The notes beneath the pieces are model-generated. The model was not told the DNA's origin, made no database searches, and saw only the letters and a program-made list of their open reading frames with translations. Below, in pieces: positions 33,750 to 46,461 of a stretch of DNA of 64,000 nucleotides. Location: positions 8,121,311-8,185,310 of the forward strand of contig NC_080059.1 in the NCBI RefSeq assembly GCF_026212465.1. Direction: 5' to 3'. This DNA comes from Amaranthus tricolor. Its lineage: Eukaryota > Streptophyta > Magnoliopsida > Caryophyllales > Amaranthaceae. The first letter of the stretch is position 1, and every line of letters begins with the position of its first letter. The position numbers and the translations under genes are program-made.

Positions 33750-36700
33750 AGGATAATCCTTCAAGAAATTTCATGGAAAAATCACTCTTTAAATAAAACT
33801 TTTTGGTAGGTGATAATAAACAATGGTAATGGGAATGAAAAACTAATGTAATTTTGATTCAAAAATCTCTTGTTTACCTTGATGTCCATGCTTGTCCATC
33901 TTCGACATCTCATTTTCTTCATAAAATTTATTCCAATGCATTATCATTGGGAGAAGTGATAATAGAAATTTGTAAATAAAGAAACTTTTTTGTGATTAAA
34001 GTTTCATTACCATGGAAATAATATGGAATTTTTGATGAAATTTTACATTATAAATCATTCCGATTACCACCATTTAATATCACTAACCAAACGGACCACA
34101 AGAGTAATAAAATTATATGAAATATTGTTGGAAAGCCATATTCTTCATGTGATTCTTCATAGCACAAGAAGTTGTCACCCATGTTCTTTTTCATCTTTTT
34201 CTTGCAATTTGAAACATGCATGGAAAATGACTTCAATCAATAATTAATTATGCACATTTTTTGTTTAATTCTTTGGCTAAAATTTTTTTCAATTAAAGTA
34301 AGAAAATATCTTACAATATACTCATATGGTAATGAATAATGTTTGACAAAATTAATTATATTGATTATACTTTAATATCTACATAATTTTATGAGTTGTA
34401 AGTTATTAGCTGTTTGACTAATTATTAGCTATATACGTTCTTGTCAACATTTAAATGTCAAAAGTGTTTCTTTAAATTGTTAACTTATTTAAAAGATAAA
34501 ATTAAAACAAAACATTACTCATGAAAATATTATTATTATATAAATAATTATAGTTTAACTTAAGTAAAAACACTAAAATTTTAGAAAAATCCTTGAGCAT
34601 GACATTATACTTGAAGGAACGAAGGAGATCGGGTAGGAGACTTGTCACATGCTTGGCTTATTAACTTGGATTATAGGTTCAACTCCTATTGTGAGAGATT
34701 GTCTCTAAAATAGACGACCTCAAAATAAAAAGTCCACATTCTTATTTTCTTTTTAATTTGTATTAATTGGACTATTTAGCCTGTGTCTTATGGAGATACC
34801 GTCTCTCACAACAATTTGTCTTTTAGGTTTCTCATGTGCTTATTGAGGTGGTCACATGATGCTAAATGAATTTTGTTAACTACAAATTTTAACTTGATTA
34901 AATGCCACTAAATATATACATTACTAAAGATTAAATTTTCTGTAGAGAGCATGCTAGGTTCGATTTGTGTTATTGCTTAATGCTAATTAGATCTCCCTCT
35001 TTTTTTATACGTGTATATCATCCTTTTCTAATTAATTAGGATTATAATCTTATCCAAACTATAAATTAGAGCAACTTGCATAATTAATTAGGATTATAGT
35101 TATTTTCTCAAAAAAAAATAAAAATAGGATTATAATTAGTTTGGAGTATTATACATCAAATTGCTAATGCTTTCCAACAAAAATATGGTGTCATCAATTA
35201 TCTTAGGTTTTAATTCAAAACTTACAATGCAAGTAGCCAATAAAATGAAATCGTGATCCTTCCAACTTCCACCGAGTCAATGTGCAAATTACAACATAAT
35301 TTCATTTAGTTGATTACAAGTGTTATTTTTTATAGTTTTCAACATAATTTAAGTCTTACTATCAATTATGAATATGTTTTATAATAACTTATATAAAACG
35401 TAATAATACGAATTTAAAATAATAAATAAAAATATTGATACCACTTTGGGTTAGCATTGATATTTGGGGTTGGATTTAGTACTAAATTGAGCTATTTTTG
35501 GGGCTTATTAGCTTCACTTACTCTTTGGGGCTCATTAGTTCAAAAAGAGTCCTTTTAGGAGTCTTTAGCATCAATCGGGCCTTTTCGGGCTTATTAGCCT
35601 TAGGAGATCCTCTTATCAACGTTATTTGAAGGTCCTCATATTTTGTTAAAGGCTATAATATTCCGAACACTAGGCACCGATATTTCTAAATCACAAATTC
35701 TTGTTTTCAAGACAATTTCTTTAAGAGATTATCTCTAATCGGGTCGGCCTGTTATACATATTTTTAAATATTATAAGTAGATATTAAAAATAAAGTATGT
35801 AGGCATTTAAGATATTGTGAGTAGCTATTAAGGATACGGTAAATATCATTAAAAATTGATACCTTTAAGATCGAAATTGAAAAATGCCTACAAAATGAAA
35901 AAAATCCCCAAGTTGTTACACGCGCGAATTGGGTTAGCCAAAATTGACGATCTCATTATGAGGCCGTCTCGTTCAAGACCAGCTGTTAAAAATAATATAA
36001 GTAGATATTAAATTTTAATGAGTTGGGGCCTAAGAGACGTCTCTCAAAAAACTAGCTATTCTGAAATTTGGTCACTCTAAGTGTGCGGGCCTAATGTCTT
36101 GAAGTTAAAGGCCTTATTTTATTGGCCCAATGTCAAGTTACATAAGTATCAATCCAAACATTCAATGTAGATCGACGATCTTGTTATTGTAAGACCATAT
36201 TGTTGGCTAATTTAACTTAAAATTAAAAAGGAAAAACAAAAAGGAAAGGAAAAAAATTTTAAAATTCAATTACTAAAATGTATTTACTTGTAAAAGATTA
36301 TTTCTTAGTAAGATGCCTCAAAATAAGAAATTTATATTCTCATTATTTGTATTTGTCAGGCTATGTTACCCATAAATAAAACGTGCCTCACAATAAAACC
36401 ATCTTATACAATAATTTGTATTATTAAAGTTAAGGGATATTCTACTTGTTAGCACTTCGCTTTAAAGAAACGCCAGTGAAAACAATTCTTAAAAAAATTT
36501 CATAGCATAACAAACCGTATGGCTATACTTAAATGAATAGTAACATTATTACTTAGAATTAGATGTTTCCATTAAATTGGTTTTAAAAAAATATTAAATT
36601 ACTAAAGTACCCTCGATGATCATCATTCTACAAAAAACTATAAGGTTTCTATGTTGTGTAGAACTACTCTAGAAAAAACTAGATGGAATCTATTAGATAA

Positions 36701-37045
36701 TCTGAGCCAGTACAGAATGCCACGTATATTTGCTTGACTTGCCTATGGTGTGTTCTTCATCCTTTGTTTCCATATGCAGCTGTTTCTTAAGCCTAGAGTC
36801 TCACTTTAATGGGATGATTTGTCTCACATCAACAAATTAAAGATGATACACATATTTTTTAAGTTATTAGAGTCTTTTTTCATCGTATTGCCATATGATT
36901 TTGGAATAGTATATATCTCCTTGAGTCTCCCCATATTGAGTCTTTCTTCATAGTGAGTGTGATGACGATGTGCACATTTTGCACTACTATCTTATTGTAA
37001 TTGATTTCTAGTGTTCTCCAATCATTTTTCGTTTTTATAGTCTAA
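33750..37045. other. Gene-free stretch with old repeats
   Basis: At 33800-34110 there may be a diverged relative of the GGCCCGTTTGGT MITE. At 34690-34820 and 35700-36060 there are pieces of the gagacc/ggtctc family. I see no gene. The overlapping frames at 34023-34247 are on opposite strands of AT-rich DNA and have no recognisable content. Confidence 0.4.
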
Positions 37046-37287
37046 TGTCAATGAACCAACTCAACTAAAAGTTTAAGCTGATAGTTGAGGCTCCAAGATA
37101 TGTTAAATACTCTAACACGCCCCTTCACACATACCTGGTGCTTAATATTCCACTTCAAATAAAGGTTGGTTGAGATTCGAACTAGTGACCTTAAGTCACA
37201 CTAGCTCTAATACCATGTTAAGAAACCAACTCAACCAAAAGCTTAACCTGATGGTCGAGACTTCAGGATATGTCATATACTCTAACA
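37046..37287 (-). mobile_element. TRIM retroelement, complete mini copy
   Basis: Two direct repeats of about 72 bp (37046-37117 and 37216-37287) act as LTRs. On the minus strand they begin TGTTAGAGTAT and end ...GACA or ...TAACA. After the 5' LTR comes 'ATGGTATTAGAGC', close to the initiator-Met tRNA primer-binding site TGGTATCAGAGC. Before the 3' LTR comes the purine run AAGGGGCG. Five-base flanks tctaa and cctaa match with one mismatch. There is no coding capacity, as expected for a TRIM. Related copies lie at 57597-57858 and 59845-60055. Confidence 0.75.
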
Positions 37288-38030
37288 CCTAAGGTGTTGT
37301 GGTGATGATTAAGTTCACTCACATATGTATAGACATCCACAAAACTGTGATGAAGACTTGATTCTCTGGCCATTGTTTGTTAGATAAGCTGAAGGGTCAA
37401 TTATATTCATGGAGTATAAGTGCACTTCTATTTCATGTCTAATAGCAGTCTGCATTTTGGTAAATGTTTAGTTTATGCAGTGCAAAATTCCATCCACTTC
37501 ATTGTATCACAAACAATCGTAATATAGGCTTGAAGTCTTGAACAACCGCATTATTTACTCTATGTTTGAATAATAATTTTGGTGAGAAAAGAAAGGGAGG
37601 GAAGGGGAAGGGAAAGAGAAAAGGAAAGAAGAAAAATGATAGGAAAATAACTCTTATTTGTATAGGATGGAATAGAAGAAAAAGAAACAGAGATGAAAGC
37701 TATCCTTTTAAATATTTCTAATATTGGAGAAACCGAAACCTTAACAAAAAGTCAAAAAGTGTCAATCAAATTCTTTCAATTCTCTTTCTTTTAAATCTCT
37801 TTCCTTCCATTTTGCTATCCAAATAAAGAATTCTTTCTTCCTTTAAATTTTTTTCTTTTCTTCACTTCCTTCCATCCAAACACACCCTTCTATTTACTTG
37901 ATGTAACTTTTTGTCAATTATTTATTAAATAATCTTGCTGTTTTGAAAAGATAGAATTAATATAAGAAAAATAGTTGGGTTATATTGGGCAAGACTATGG
38001 ACAAAAGAAAATCAATTGTATTGACATTGG

Positions 38031-38470
38031 GAATTTTTGAAAAAGGTGAGCGAAAAAAAAAAAATTAATTGAATAAACTATTATTCAAACTTTTCCCAAA
38101 ACTAAGCGTGAAAACCCCAGACCTATGGTTTGGAGCCGTTCGCAGTTACTAACTGCGAACAGGTCAAAAAAGACAAAATAGCTGTTCGCAGTTAGTAACT
38201 GCGAACAGCAAAAAGACAAAATAGCTGTTGGCAGTTACTAACTGCGAACAGCTATTTGACCTAAAAATAAAAAATAAATTTTTTTTTTTTTTGCTGTTCG
38301 TAGTTACTAACTGCGAACAGCTATTTTGTCTTTTTTGACCTGTTCGCAGTTAGTAACTGCGAACAGCTCCAAACCATAGGTCTGGGGTTTTCATGCTTAG
38401 TTTTGGAAAAAGTTTGAATAATAGTATATTCAATTAATTTTTTTTTTTCGCTCACCTTTTTCAAAAATTC
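38031..38470. mobile_element. Palindrome-array TIR element D, second subfamily (440 bp)
   Basis: Exact 10-bp direct repeats, ttgacattgg, flank it at 38021-38030 and 38471-38480. The terminal inverted repeats, about 110 bp, begin GAATTTTTGAAAAAGGTGAG. Five palindromes lie at 38139, 38185, 38228, 38297 and 38343. Each has arm TTCGCAGTTA, one central base, and arm TAACTGCGAA, and most extend to GCTGTTCGC on the outer side. The central seven bases, TTACTAA or TTAGTAA, are the same as in elements A, B and C. It has no ORF. Confidence 0.9.
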
Positions 38471-38573
38471 TTGACATTGGACCAAACGCAACAGGGCTAT
38501 ATATATGGCTGATTGCTAAGCCCAAATACAATTCTAGCGTCTTGTAATTAGCCTAAACACGTATACAATGTGT

Positions 38574-39133
38574 GGAAATTTGAAAAAAATAAGACGTTTT
38601 AATGATTTTTTTCAAAAAATAAGCTTTGTTAAAACTTTATTCCCAAAATAAGCGTTCTTGACTCCAAGGCTAGGCTTGGTGTATATTTATTCTTACTAAC
38701 AGCGAATTAAAACAAATGGTCAAAAAATTAATCAAGGGTGAAGTTGCTGTTACTAACAGCGACTTAAGAGTTGATTCGTCAACTATGAAGTCATTGTTAG
38801 TAACAGCGACTTTAGGCGTGAGTTATTAGGACTCTTAAACGAAGTAAAGTGAATGAGGAAGGAGGAAGAAGACTATTGTATACAGGCACGTCTAAAGTTG
38901 CTATTACTAACAGCGACTTCACAACTGACCAGTCAATCCTTAAGTCGCTGTTAGTAACAGCGACTTCACCCTTGACTAATTTTTTAACTGTTTGTTTTAA
39001 TTCGCTGTTAGTAAGAGCGAGTATACACCAAGCCTAGCTTTGGAGCCAAGGCCGCTTATTTTGGGAATAAAATTTGAACGAAACTTGTTTTTTGAAAAAA
39101 GTCATTAAAACGTCTTATTTTTTTCAAATTTTC
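38574..39133. mobile_element. Palindrome-array TIR element C (560 bp)
   Basis: Ten-base direct repeats tacaatgtgt flank it at 38564-38573 and 39134-39143. The TIRs (GGAAATTTGAAAAAAATAAG, inverse GAAAATTTGAAAAAAATAAG) match those of elements A and B. Hairpin motifs lie near 38690 (half), 38743, 38790, 38897, 38944 and 39001, several with one-arm substitutions. The spacers differ from A and B and include 'aaaaattaatcaagggtgaa' and its inverse. It lies only 93 bp from the unrelated-ended element D. Confidence 0.9.
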
Positions 39134-39143
39134 TACAATGTGT

Positions 39144-40642
39144 TTGGATTGAAAGATTTGGACAAAAGAAAAGAAAGCAATTTGAAGAAATGGATTTCCT
39201 TAATTTTGATAGCAATTTTAAAGATTTAAGGGTTTTAGTCTTTTATTCTTGTGAATAGTTAAATCTTTTTGAATTTTGAAAAGATTTGAAAGAAAAAGGT
39301 ATATTAACTATTTCACTTAATTTCTCTTTATTCCATTTCCCTCATGAATAGACAAATAAATTAACTCATATTTTTCTTCCCGTTCTTTCTTCTCCTTCCC
39401 TTTCCTTTCCATCCTAATACTCTATCCAAACACATTGTTAGTTTACGTTGTCTTTTCCATATAATTAAAACACAACGCATCACCATAAGATTAGAGACTC
39501 ATATAATTAGTTTAATTTTTCTAATTATTCACTTAAAAATATGTGATCACTTTAACACATTAAATGTATAAGGGTCAAACCATTAGATATGGTCTTACCA
39601 TGAGACCTTTTCCTTTAAAAATTTGTAAAAACGAAAATATTTTTTTCTTATTTCTAAATTCACTACTATTATCCATTCATCCGTAGTTGCCCTTTTTGTG
39701 AGAAAATAAAATCAAAAAATAATTCAAAAATTAGAAAATAACCATCAAATTCAAAAAGATGATAACAAAATGAAAAAGAAATGACTCTTAACTAGGTGAC
39801 CTTCGGCTGGATTCAAGTCATGTGCACTATAGTCTATAGATCAAATAGAAAGGTATATAAAGAAAGAAAAAGAATTATAAAAAAGGGAATAGAAAAAACG
39901 GAAGAATGGTGTTTTCATCTCTCATGGTTGATGATTAGGTTCGATTACCCAAAAATCGGGTCCAATTGAGTTTTCTCCAGGCAAGTAACTAACCGACTCA
40001 GTTCAAATTCGATTTGGGGTAATTTTAATTACATTGCCGCACTTCGGGTGGTTGATTCAAGTTTGTTCAATTCGAGTTAGCTTCCATTTCATTTTCAAAT
40101 CCAATTGATTTTCAAGTTAGAGCAATTTTAGCTTTTATAGACTTTCATTTAGTTAATTATAGGTTGAAATCAGTACGACTCAAGAGTATCAATCGAATCG
40201 AATTTGAATACCTCTACTCTACCTATAAAAAAACAGTACATTAAAAAACACAGACAATAGAAATATGTAATTGATTTTGTTGCATATCAAAGTATGACAT
40301 GTGAGACAAACAAAGCACAGCATGGGCCATACAGGATGATGGCATTCCAGCTAATCACCTCAAAAAAGTCCAACAATTCACCCACAAAAGTATAGAACGT
40401 AGCTCACCAGCAATCCTGTCATCATCTTCCTAAATCACCCTTTTCTTTTCTTTTCTTTTTCCATTTGTTCATTTCAGGGCTAATTCTTGTAAAATCTATC
40501 TGCCTAAACAAACTTTTAGGCTGTAAATTCAGCTTCGCTTTTGTATCCCAACCAGCTTTAATCCATCCTGATTCCATGAAAAGAAACTTCTCTTACTGGT
40601 ATTATTCAACTCAAACATCAGCGAGTTGTTAGTAAACTGATC
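39144..40642. other. Intergenic DNA and reticulon upstream region
   Basis: There is no gene up to the reticulon start. The last 200 bp contain a pyrimidine-rich tract (40440-40465) and probably the leader of the reticulon transcript. I could not pick a convincing TATA box. Confidence 0.4.
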
Positions 40643-42043
40643 ATGGCCATGGAAACAACTGTTCATGAGCTTCTTGGAGGTGGATTTGGTACACTCTACT
40701 TTTCCCTCTTATTTCATTATTTTTTAACATTTCATTACCGCAATTATTGATTGGCTCTCATCTACGATGGGGTTTGGAATGGTCAGATGTACGAAACCTT
40801 ACCCTTGTTAATCATCATCATCATACCCAATATCCCGCCCGAAAGCAGGGTCTGGGTGATGGAAAGTAGTAACAAAACTAACAAAAAAAAGTGTCATGTA
40901 CAACTTCACATAAATAAGGCAGGGCATATGATTTGATGAAGTATTTATTTTTAGATCTAAGAGAATTTGAAGTGATGGAAAGTAGTAATAATGGGTTTGT
41001 TTTTTGTTGGACAAGCAGTGGCTGATGTGGTGCTATGGAGGCAAAGAAATATAACAATTGGAATGTTAATGATGGTACTGATTGTGTGGTTGGTATTTGA
41101 GGAATCTGGGTATACTCTGTTATCTCTTATATCTAGTGTTCTGCTGCTGTTGGTCACCATTTTATTTGTTTGGTCCAAAGCTGCTTCACTTCTTAACAGG
41201 TAACCCTTTTCTTTAACTATGTACTAATAGTTTTGTATTCATCTGTCTCCGAATAATAGGAATTTGGATAACTGATCTTAAATCGACCAGTAACTAACCA
41301 ATCCGACACAGGCATGACTCGTCACATAACTTATCCGAAAACTAACCAATTCGATTTCCAATCGAATCAAATGACCCCGTCCAAAACCAACCCGAATGTA
41401 ACCAAGAAAAAAAGTTGTTTCAAGTGAACTAACACGAGACCTTCTTAACAATACTACACAAAATTTATTATCACAAGTGAACTAACACGAGACCTTCTTA
41501 ACAATACTACACAAAATTTATTATAAACTTAACACATTGATAACCCTATACATTAGTTGATATTCAACAGACCTGCTCCACCTTTACCAGAGATAAATCT
41601 AACACAAGAACAAGTAGCGGAGATGGGTGAGCTCGTTCGTAAAAACATAAACGCATTGGTCTTAGTTTGTCGGGATGTTGCTTTGGGGAAAGATTCGAGG
41701 TTATATCTTAGAGTTGCTGCCTGGCTTTTGCTGATTTCTATTGTCGGAGGCTTGACCGATATTGTCTCGCTATGCTATATTTGTAAGCTTCCATGCCATC
41801 ATATTGCTGAGGTTTATCATTGAATGGTTAGGTGTTTTTATGTTTCCGTCTCCTGTACTAACCCTATCTAATTAATATGCAGCCTTTGTTCTGGTTCTTA
41901 CAGTTCCCGCGCTCTATGAGAGGTACAATGAGATAATTGATAAACACATGAAGAATGTGTACAGATGCTTGCAACGGATCCGTGTAAAGTTAGACTACTA
42001 CATAGCTATGTTAAGGAAGCTGGATCTTGAAAAAAGGCAATGA
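40643..42043 (+). CDS. Reticulon-like protein (RTNLB family)
   Basis: This ER membrane protein bends the tubular ER through wedge-like hairpins. Exons: 40643-40688, 41019-41199, 41571-41782 and 41883-42043 (TGA), all with GT-AG introns, giving 199 residues. The short N terminus ends HELLGGG, followed by VADVVLWRQ, the usual opening of the plant reticulon domain. The first hydrophobic hairpin spans roughly residues 24-60. The linker follows (PAPPLPEINLTQEQV), and the second hydrophobic pair ends in VPALYERYNEIID at about 155-167. The C-terminal tail is basic. Length and exon pattern are those of short plant RTNLB members. The second in-frame ATG, two codons later, could also start translation. 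Intron 1 contains a SINE-like piece and intron 2 a 53-bp tandem duplication. It is convergent with the dihydroorotase gene. Confidence 0.95.
40749..40870 (+). mobile_element. SINE-like fragment in reticulon intron 1
   Basis: The phrase 'ggtcagatgtacgaaacctt' followed by 'acccttgtt' and an (atc)n run resembles the Au-SINE-like body at 7850-7990. The copy is short and diverged. Confidence 0.4.
41421..41526 (+). repeat. 53-bp perfect tandem duplication in reticulon intron 2
   Basis: Copy 1 is 41421-41473 and copy 2 is 41474-41526. Both begin caagtgaactaacacgagac and are essentially identical, so the duplication is recent. It ends 44 bp before the exon 3 acceptor, within the possible branch-point region. 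Confidence 0.9.
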
Positions 42044-42657
42044 GAATGAGTACTAATCGATTTCATATGCGTACAGGCGATTGTAAAAAGATTGTGATAA
42101 GCAAGTTCGTCAATTTTGGCTTACATTTTTTCTTCTTGATAGCTTTTTGCCTCTGTTTCGGCTAAATTGCTTTGTTTGGCTTTGTTCGACAAGCTACTGC
42201 TTGATTTAATTGACTAAAGCTTGTTTTATTTGAGAAATAAGCGTGTTTACATGAAAAATCATGTCGTAAGTATCAAACTAACGTAACCAACATGCTAACA
42301 TACAACTCTTAAACCATTCTACGAATCAAGCAACATGACATCTGTTTCAGATTACAGAATTAGACTAATATTCTTCATAACAAGAACTTAAGTTAGGTGG
42401 ACTAACCTTGATCCTCAAACTCGAGCCCTGGCAAGGTGTCCTCATACAGAACTGCACCCAAAGTTCTGGTCAATGTCAACCAGACGCATCTGGATTTGAA
42501 AGGCTGAGGTTGTACAAGGACTTGCAATACCATGACCAAGGAAAATGAAATGAAATAAAGTAGCTCCTTCCGTCCCATTAAGTTTATATCGGCTCCCCAT
42601 GTGAAGCTTTTTGGGAGATTTGTAGCAAACTCGATTGGACAAAGGGAATAAAAGATA

Positions 42658-45600
42658 TCAAAATGAAGGTTTCCAGTCGAGCATTTGTCCGGCAAACATA
42701 GGGACAATTTCTCCAGAAGGGAAAAGTATACGCTCTGGGACTTTCCATGGCCGTTTTGTCAACTTGATCTTTGAAGTATTCCGTGGAAGGCCATAGAAAT
42801 CAGGTCCATTGAAGCTCGTAAATGCCTCTAACTTTTCAAGTGCACCAGCCTGAATGTGCAAATAATGCAACAAATTTAACTTCCAGAAATAGCAAGACAA
42901 AAACACTCTAGCAGACAGAACTTCACTTCTACTTTCCTTTTACTCATATTAGAATTAATTTCTACAAAAGTACGGTTGTGTGTATCTAGCCCTTCTAAAT
43001 CCCACCTAAGTGAGACCATTAATGACATTGGGATAATGGAAACCGAGGACAGGCATAGAAAAACATAAATCATTCACCAAAGTCCAATAGATGATTTGCT
43101 AACTAGTGCATAAACATAGCCATCATCTACTCTATCAAAAGCAAAGACAAGGTGAGAGAACATAATTTTGGCAAAAGAAAGGATAAATTCTCAGCAACGA
43201 TTTCTACCTGAAATAGGTTAACAGCTAGCCTACAGCAAATGAGACATATTATAACTTGTAAGGACACACTAATGTAGTAGTAGCCTAGTCATAGTGCAAA
43301 AAAAAGGTAGCATTAGATCACATGGCCGCATTGTGTGTTAAAAAAACCGATATTTTCTGCATGGTGAAGATGTAAAAAAACTGCGTTTTTGGTCATTTCA
43401 AAGGAATATCTCACAATTTCAGCCGATAATTGGCGTTACGATCATTGCAACACCGTGCCGTTACCGCAATTACAACCGTTACTGCATTTTTGCATTATGA
43501 AATTATTGAGTGAGACGGACTTTTCTTTTTATTTTAATTACTTCATTGGTAGAAGCATCCAACTTAAACTCATCAAATATAATAAAATCAAGCAGTTCGT
43601 TTGTTATGAGAATAAAATGTTTTGACATACCTCTTCAAAAATTTTGGTATATAGTGATAAAGCAACTGGGGCATTAAAGATTCCAGCACATCCACAGGAA
43701 CTTTCTTTTCTTTGCCGTTCATGAGGTGCACTATCAGTACCAAGAAAATATTGCTTACTCCCACTAGTTACTGCTGAAAGAATTGTCTGTCCTGTAAACA
43801 CAATCAAAACATATGATCAAAGCATGCAGAGGCTACATAATAGAACAGAAAGTCATCTCAAGCACCCTGAGAAAGTTTCGATGTCTTGGTACATTATTGA
43901 CCCAAATGACTCACATACATAAGATATACAGATTTTAACTGCACATTAAAAGAGCACATACTATGAATTTCTCTTTTGAGAACTGGAAGACAATAGTAAT
44001 GTGGTTGAAGCCCTCCTTGGAAAAGAGAGTTTCTATTCAAAACAAGGTGTTGCGGTGTCACAGTGGCAGCTACAGTTCCTGATAGACACAAAGGAGTAAG
44101 CAGTCAAATTAAGAAATGAAAAAAGAAGATTAGGTTGAAGAATGAAAAATTTTGTGACATTTACTAAAACAGAACACTTGTTTACCTTCTTTGCATGTTT
44201 CGATAAACTTGACCGCATCTGCCGTAGTGATATGCTCCATCACAACTTTTAGTCGTGGTAATTTCTGAATTAAAGGTCTTAAAACTGTCTCAATAAAAAC
44301 TTTTTCACGATCAAATATATCTACATCAGGATCAGTAACCTCCCCATGAACCTGTTATCACAACACAAAATTTCATAATCAATGAAAAATGGCTCACCAT
44401 TTTTCACCCTTACTCAGAGACTCATAGACTTGTAAGAGACTCAGTCACTTAGACTCATACATCAGGATCTTCCAAAGGCAGCAATAATATTTTCGTGTTA
44501 CTGTGTTAGCATATGCGTGATTGATCAATGATTCACGTCAAATCCGTTTTTTCCAGTGTCTAACTAGATTTGAGTTCTACTAGGCTTGTTGATGCAGAAT
44601 TTCAGATATTATTAGTGTCTATGCTGAATTGAAACACATGCCAATAGCAATATAAATATCAGTAACCATGTATAAATTTTAATTTTCTTAGAGAGGGTGG
44701 TTACTAATTTGGGAACATCCAAGCATTCACTTCAAATCTGAAGATTACCATGTATATAAATAATGGCCACATCCTCACAACCCAGACAAAGATAATTAAA
44801 TGTGTGAGGACATGAGGGAATCCCAATACATGAAATTAGACGTGTGTGGAGATGAGATCAAACATTTGATACAGAAAAAGAAAAAATGAGCAAAACAGGA
44901 CAGAATAAATCTAAAAGAACATAATGAAAGAGAAAAAAAAAAAGATTGAAAAGTTGATGTCAAGAATAGACACCATGGAAATATGCATATATTCATAAAA
45001 ACTATTACTTACCAAAAGAGGCATACTTTGTTCAGCCATCTCTTGGAGTGCTGGCAAGCACTTTCCGAAAAGATCAGTCACACCATCCTGCGAATTAGTT
45101 GTTGCACCAGCAGGGTACAATTTGACAGCATAAACCACCCCACTTTCCTCTGTCAACAGAATCAGTTATAATCAATCAAAAAAAAGAACAGAGAGAGAGC
45201 ATTCAATAATCAAATATTTCCATACCCAACTCTGGATAAGCATAATAACAGTACATCGGTAACTACCAAAAAAGGTACTAGTTAAAAATTAATAATGTTT
45301 GGGTTGGTTAACTGACTACTGAAGCATTTAGGGTCTTGGACCCAACAATGGTGAGAAAAGATAAGAAGAAAGTAGAAAAATTGAGTATGAACAAGAACAA
45401 GCACAAAGATTGAAGTTTTAATGAACAAAGCACAGACACAGCATATGATGGTGTCTTGAACACTTACTCAAATGAATTATCGTTCATTAATGATTCATCA
45501 ATACAATAATGATATAAACCTCACCAATGCTTAAGAACAAATTCTCAAACTCAAACTTTCCATCTTTAATGGAAATCACTAATCTAATACAAGAGAAACT

Positions 45601-46427
45601 CTCTAGGCTCTGAACCTCTCCTTCCCTTGTATTTGCCTACTCAACATATATTTAAATCTGATTTAGGGACCTTACATAGTCCCTGAAGCATTAGAGTAAA
45701 CCCCAGACCAAAGCCCAAATGTGCCTAACAAGTTTGAGCCAAAACAAAAATCGCGAAGTTGGGCGCCTACATCAGGATTCTCGAACGAGCACTCCATGTG
45801 CTCGAATGAGCACTCACTTCAGTGGCCTTCTGTGACCTGATGTGCCTTGCCTCATTCAAGGCACCCCTTGTCCAGCTCCTTGACTTGTTTAAACACTAAG
45901 AGAAATCTGAGCAAGAACTGTTTAAATAAAAGGCATACCACACAAGGGAATAAAAATAACCAGAGGGAGATTAAGTTTTAATATGTGGGATCAAGAAGGG
46001 AACAAACTAAATTTCATGCCAACCCCCTGTCCCCATTAAACAATAGAAAATACATAGACAAGAATATACTGATAGAAGATCTCTTCAACTATTCGCATAT
46101 TAGAAATCACAAATATCTCTAGGAGCTAGAAAACAGGTATATACAAGATATTCCCTAGTTCCAATTAAAAGTTTGGTGCTTACTAGCAAGCTTGATCTCA
46201 TTAGGGCTAGTTGTATCCGTCAAATAGAGTGTCATGAGAGGATTGAAGTCGCTATCAGCAGGCAACACTTTCATGATAGACTCTCGGTAAGCAATAGCAT
46301 CAGCTGTAGTAGTAATAGGAGGTCTTAGATTTGGCATAACAATTGCCCTTCCAAAGTCTCTTGCGCTGAATTACAGAAGGATACAGCATGCTTTAAGATA
46401 ACCCAAAATATTTCAACACAAGAAATG

Positions 46428-46461
<34 letters not shown>

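Noticed and set aside
24601..39133. Helitron origin for the palindromes
   Set aside because: Helitrons have one 3' hairpin, no TIRs and no target duplication. These elements have long TIRs, 9-10 bp duplications and many hairpins.
42402..42707. 101-codon minus-strand frame after the dihydroorotase stop
   Set aside because: It overlaps the last exon in another frame and runs into the 3'-untranslated region. No conserved content.
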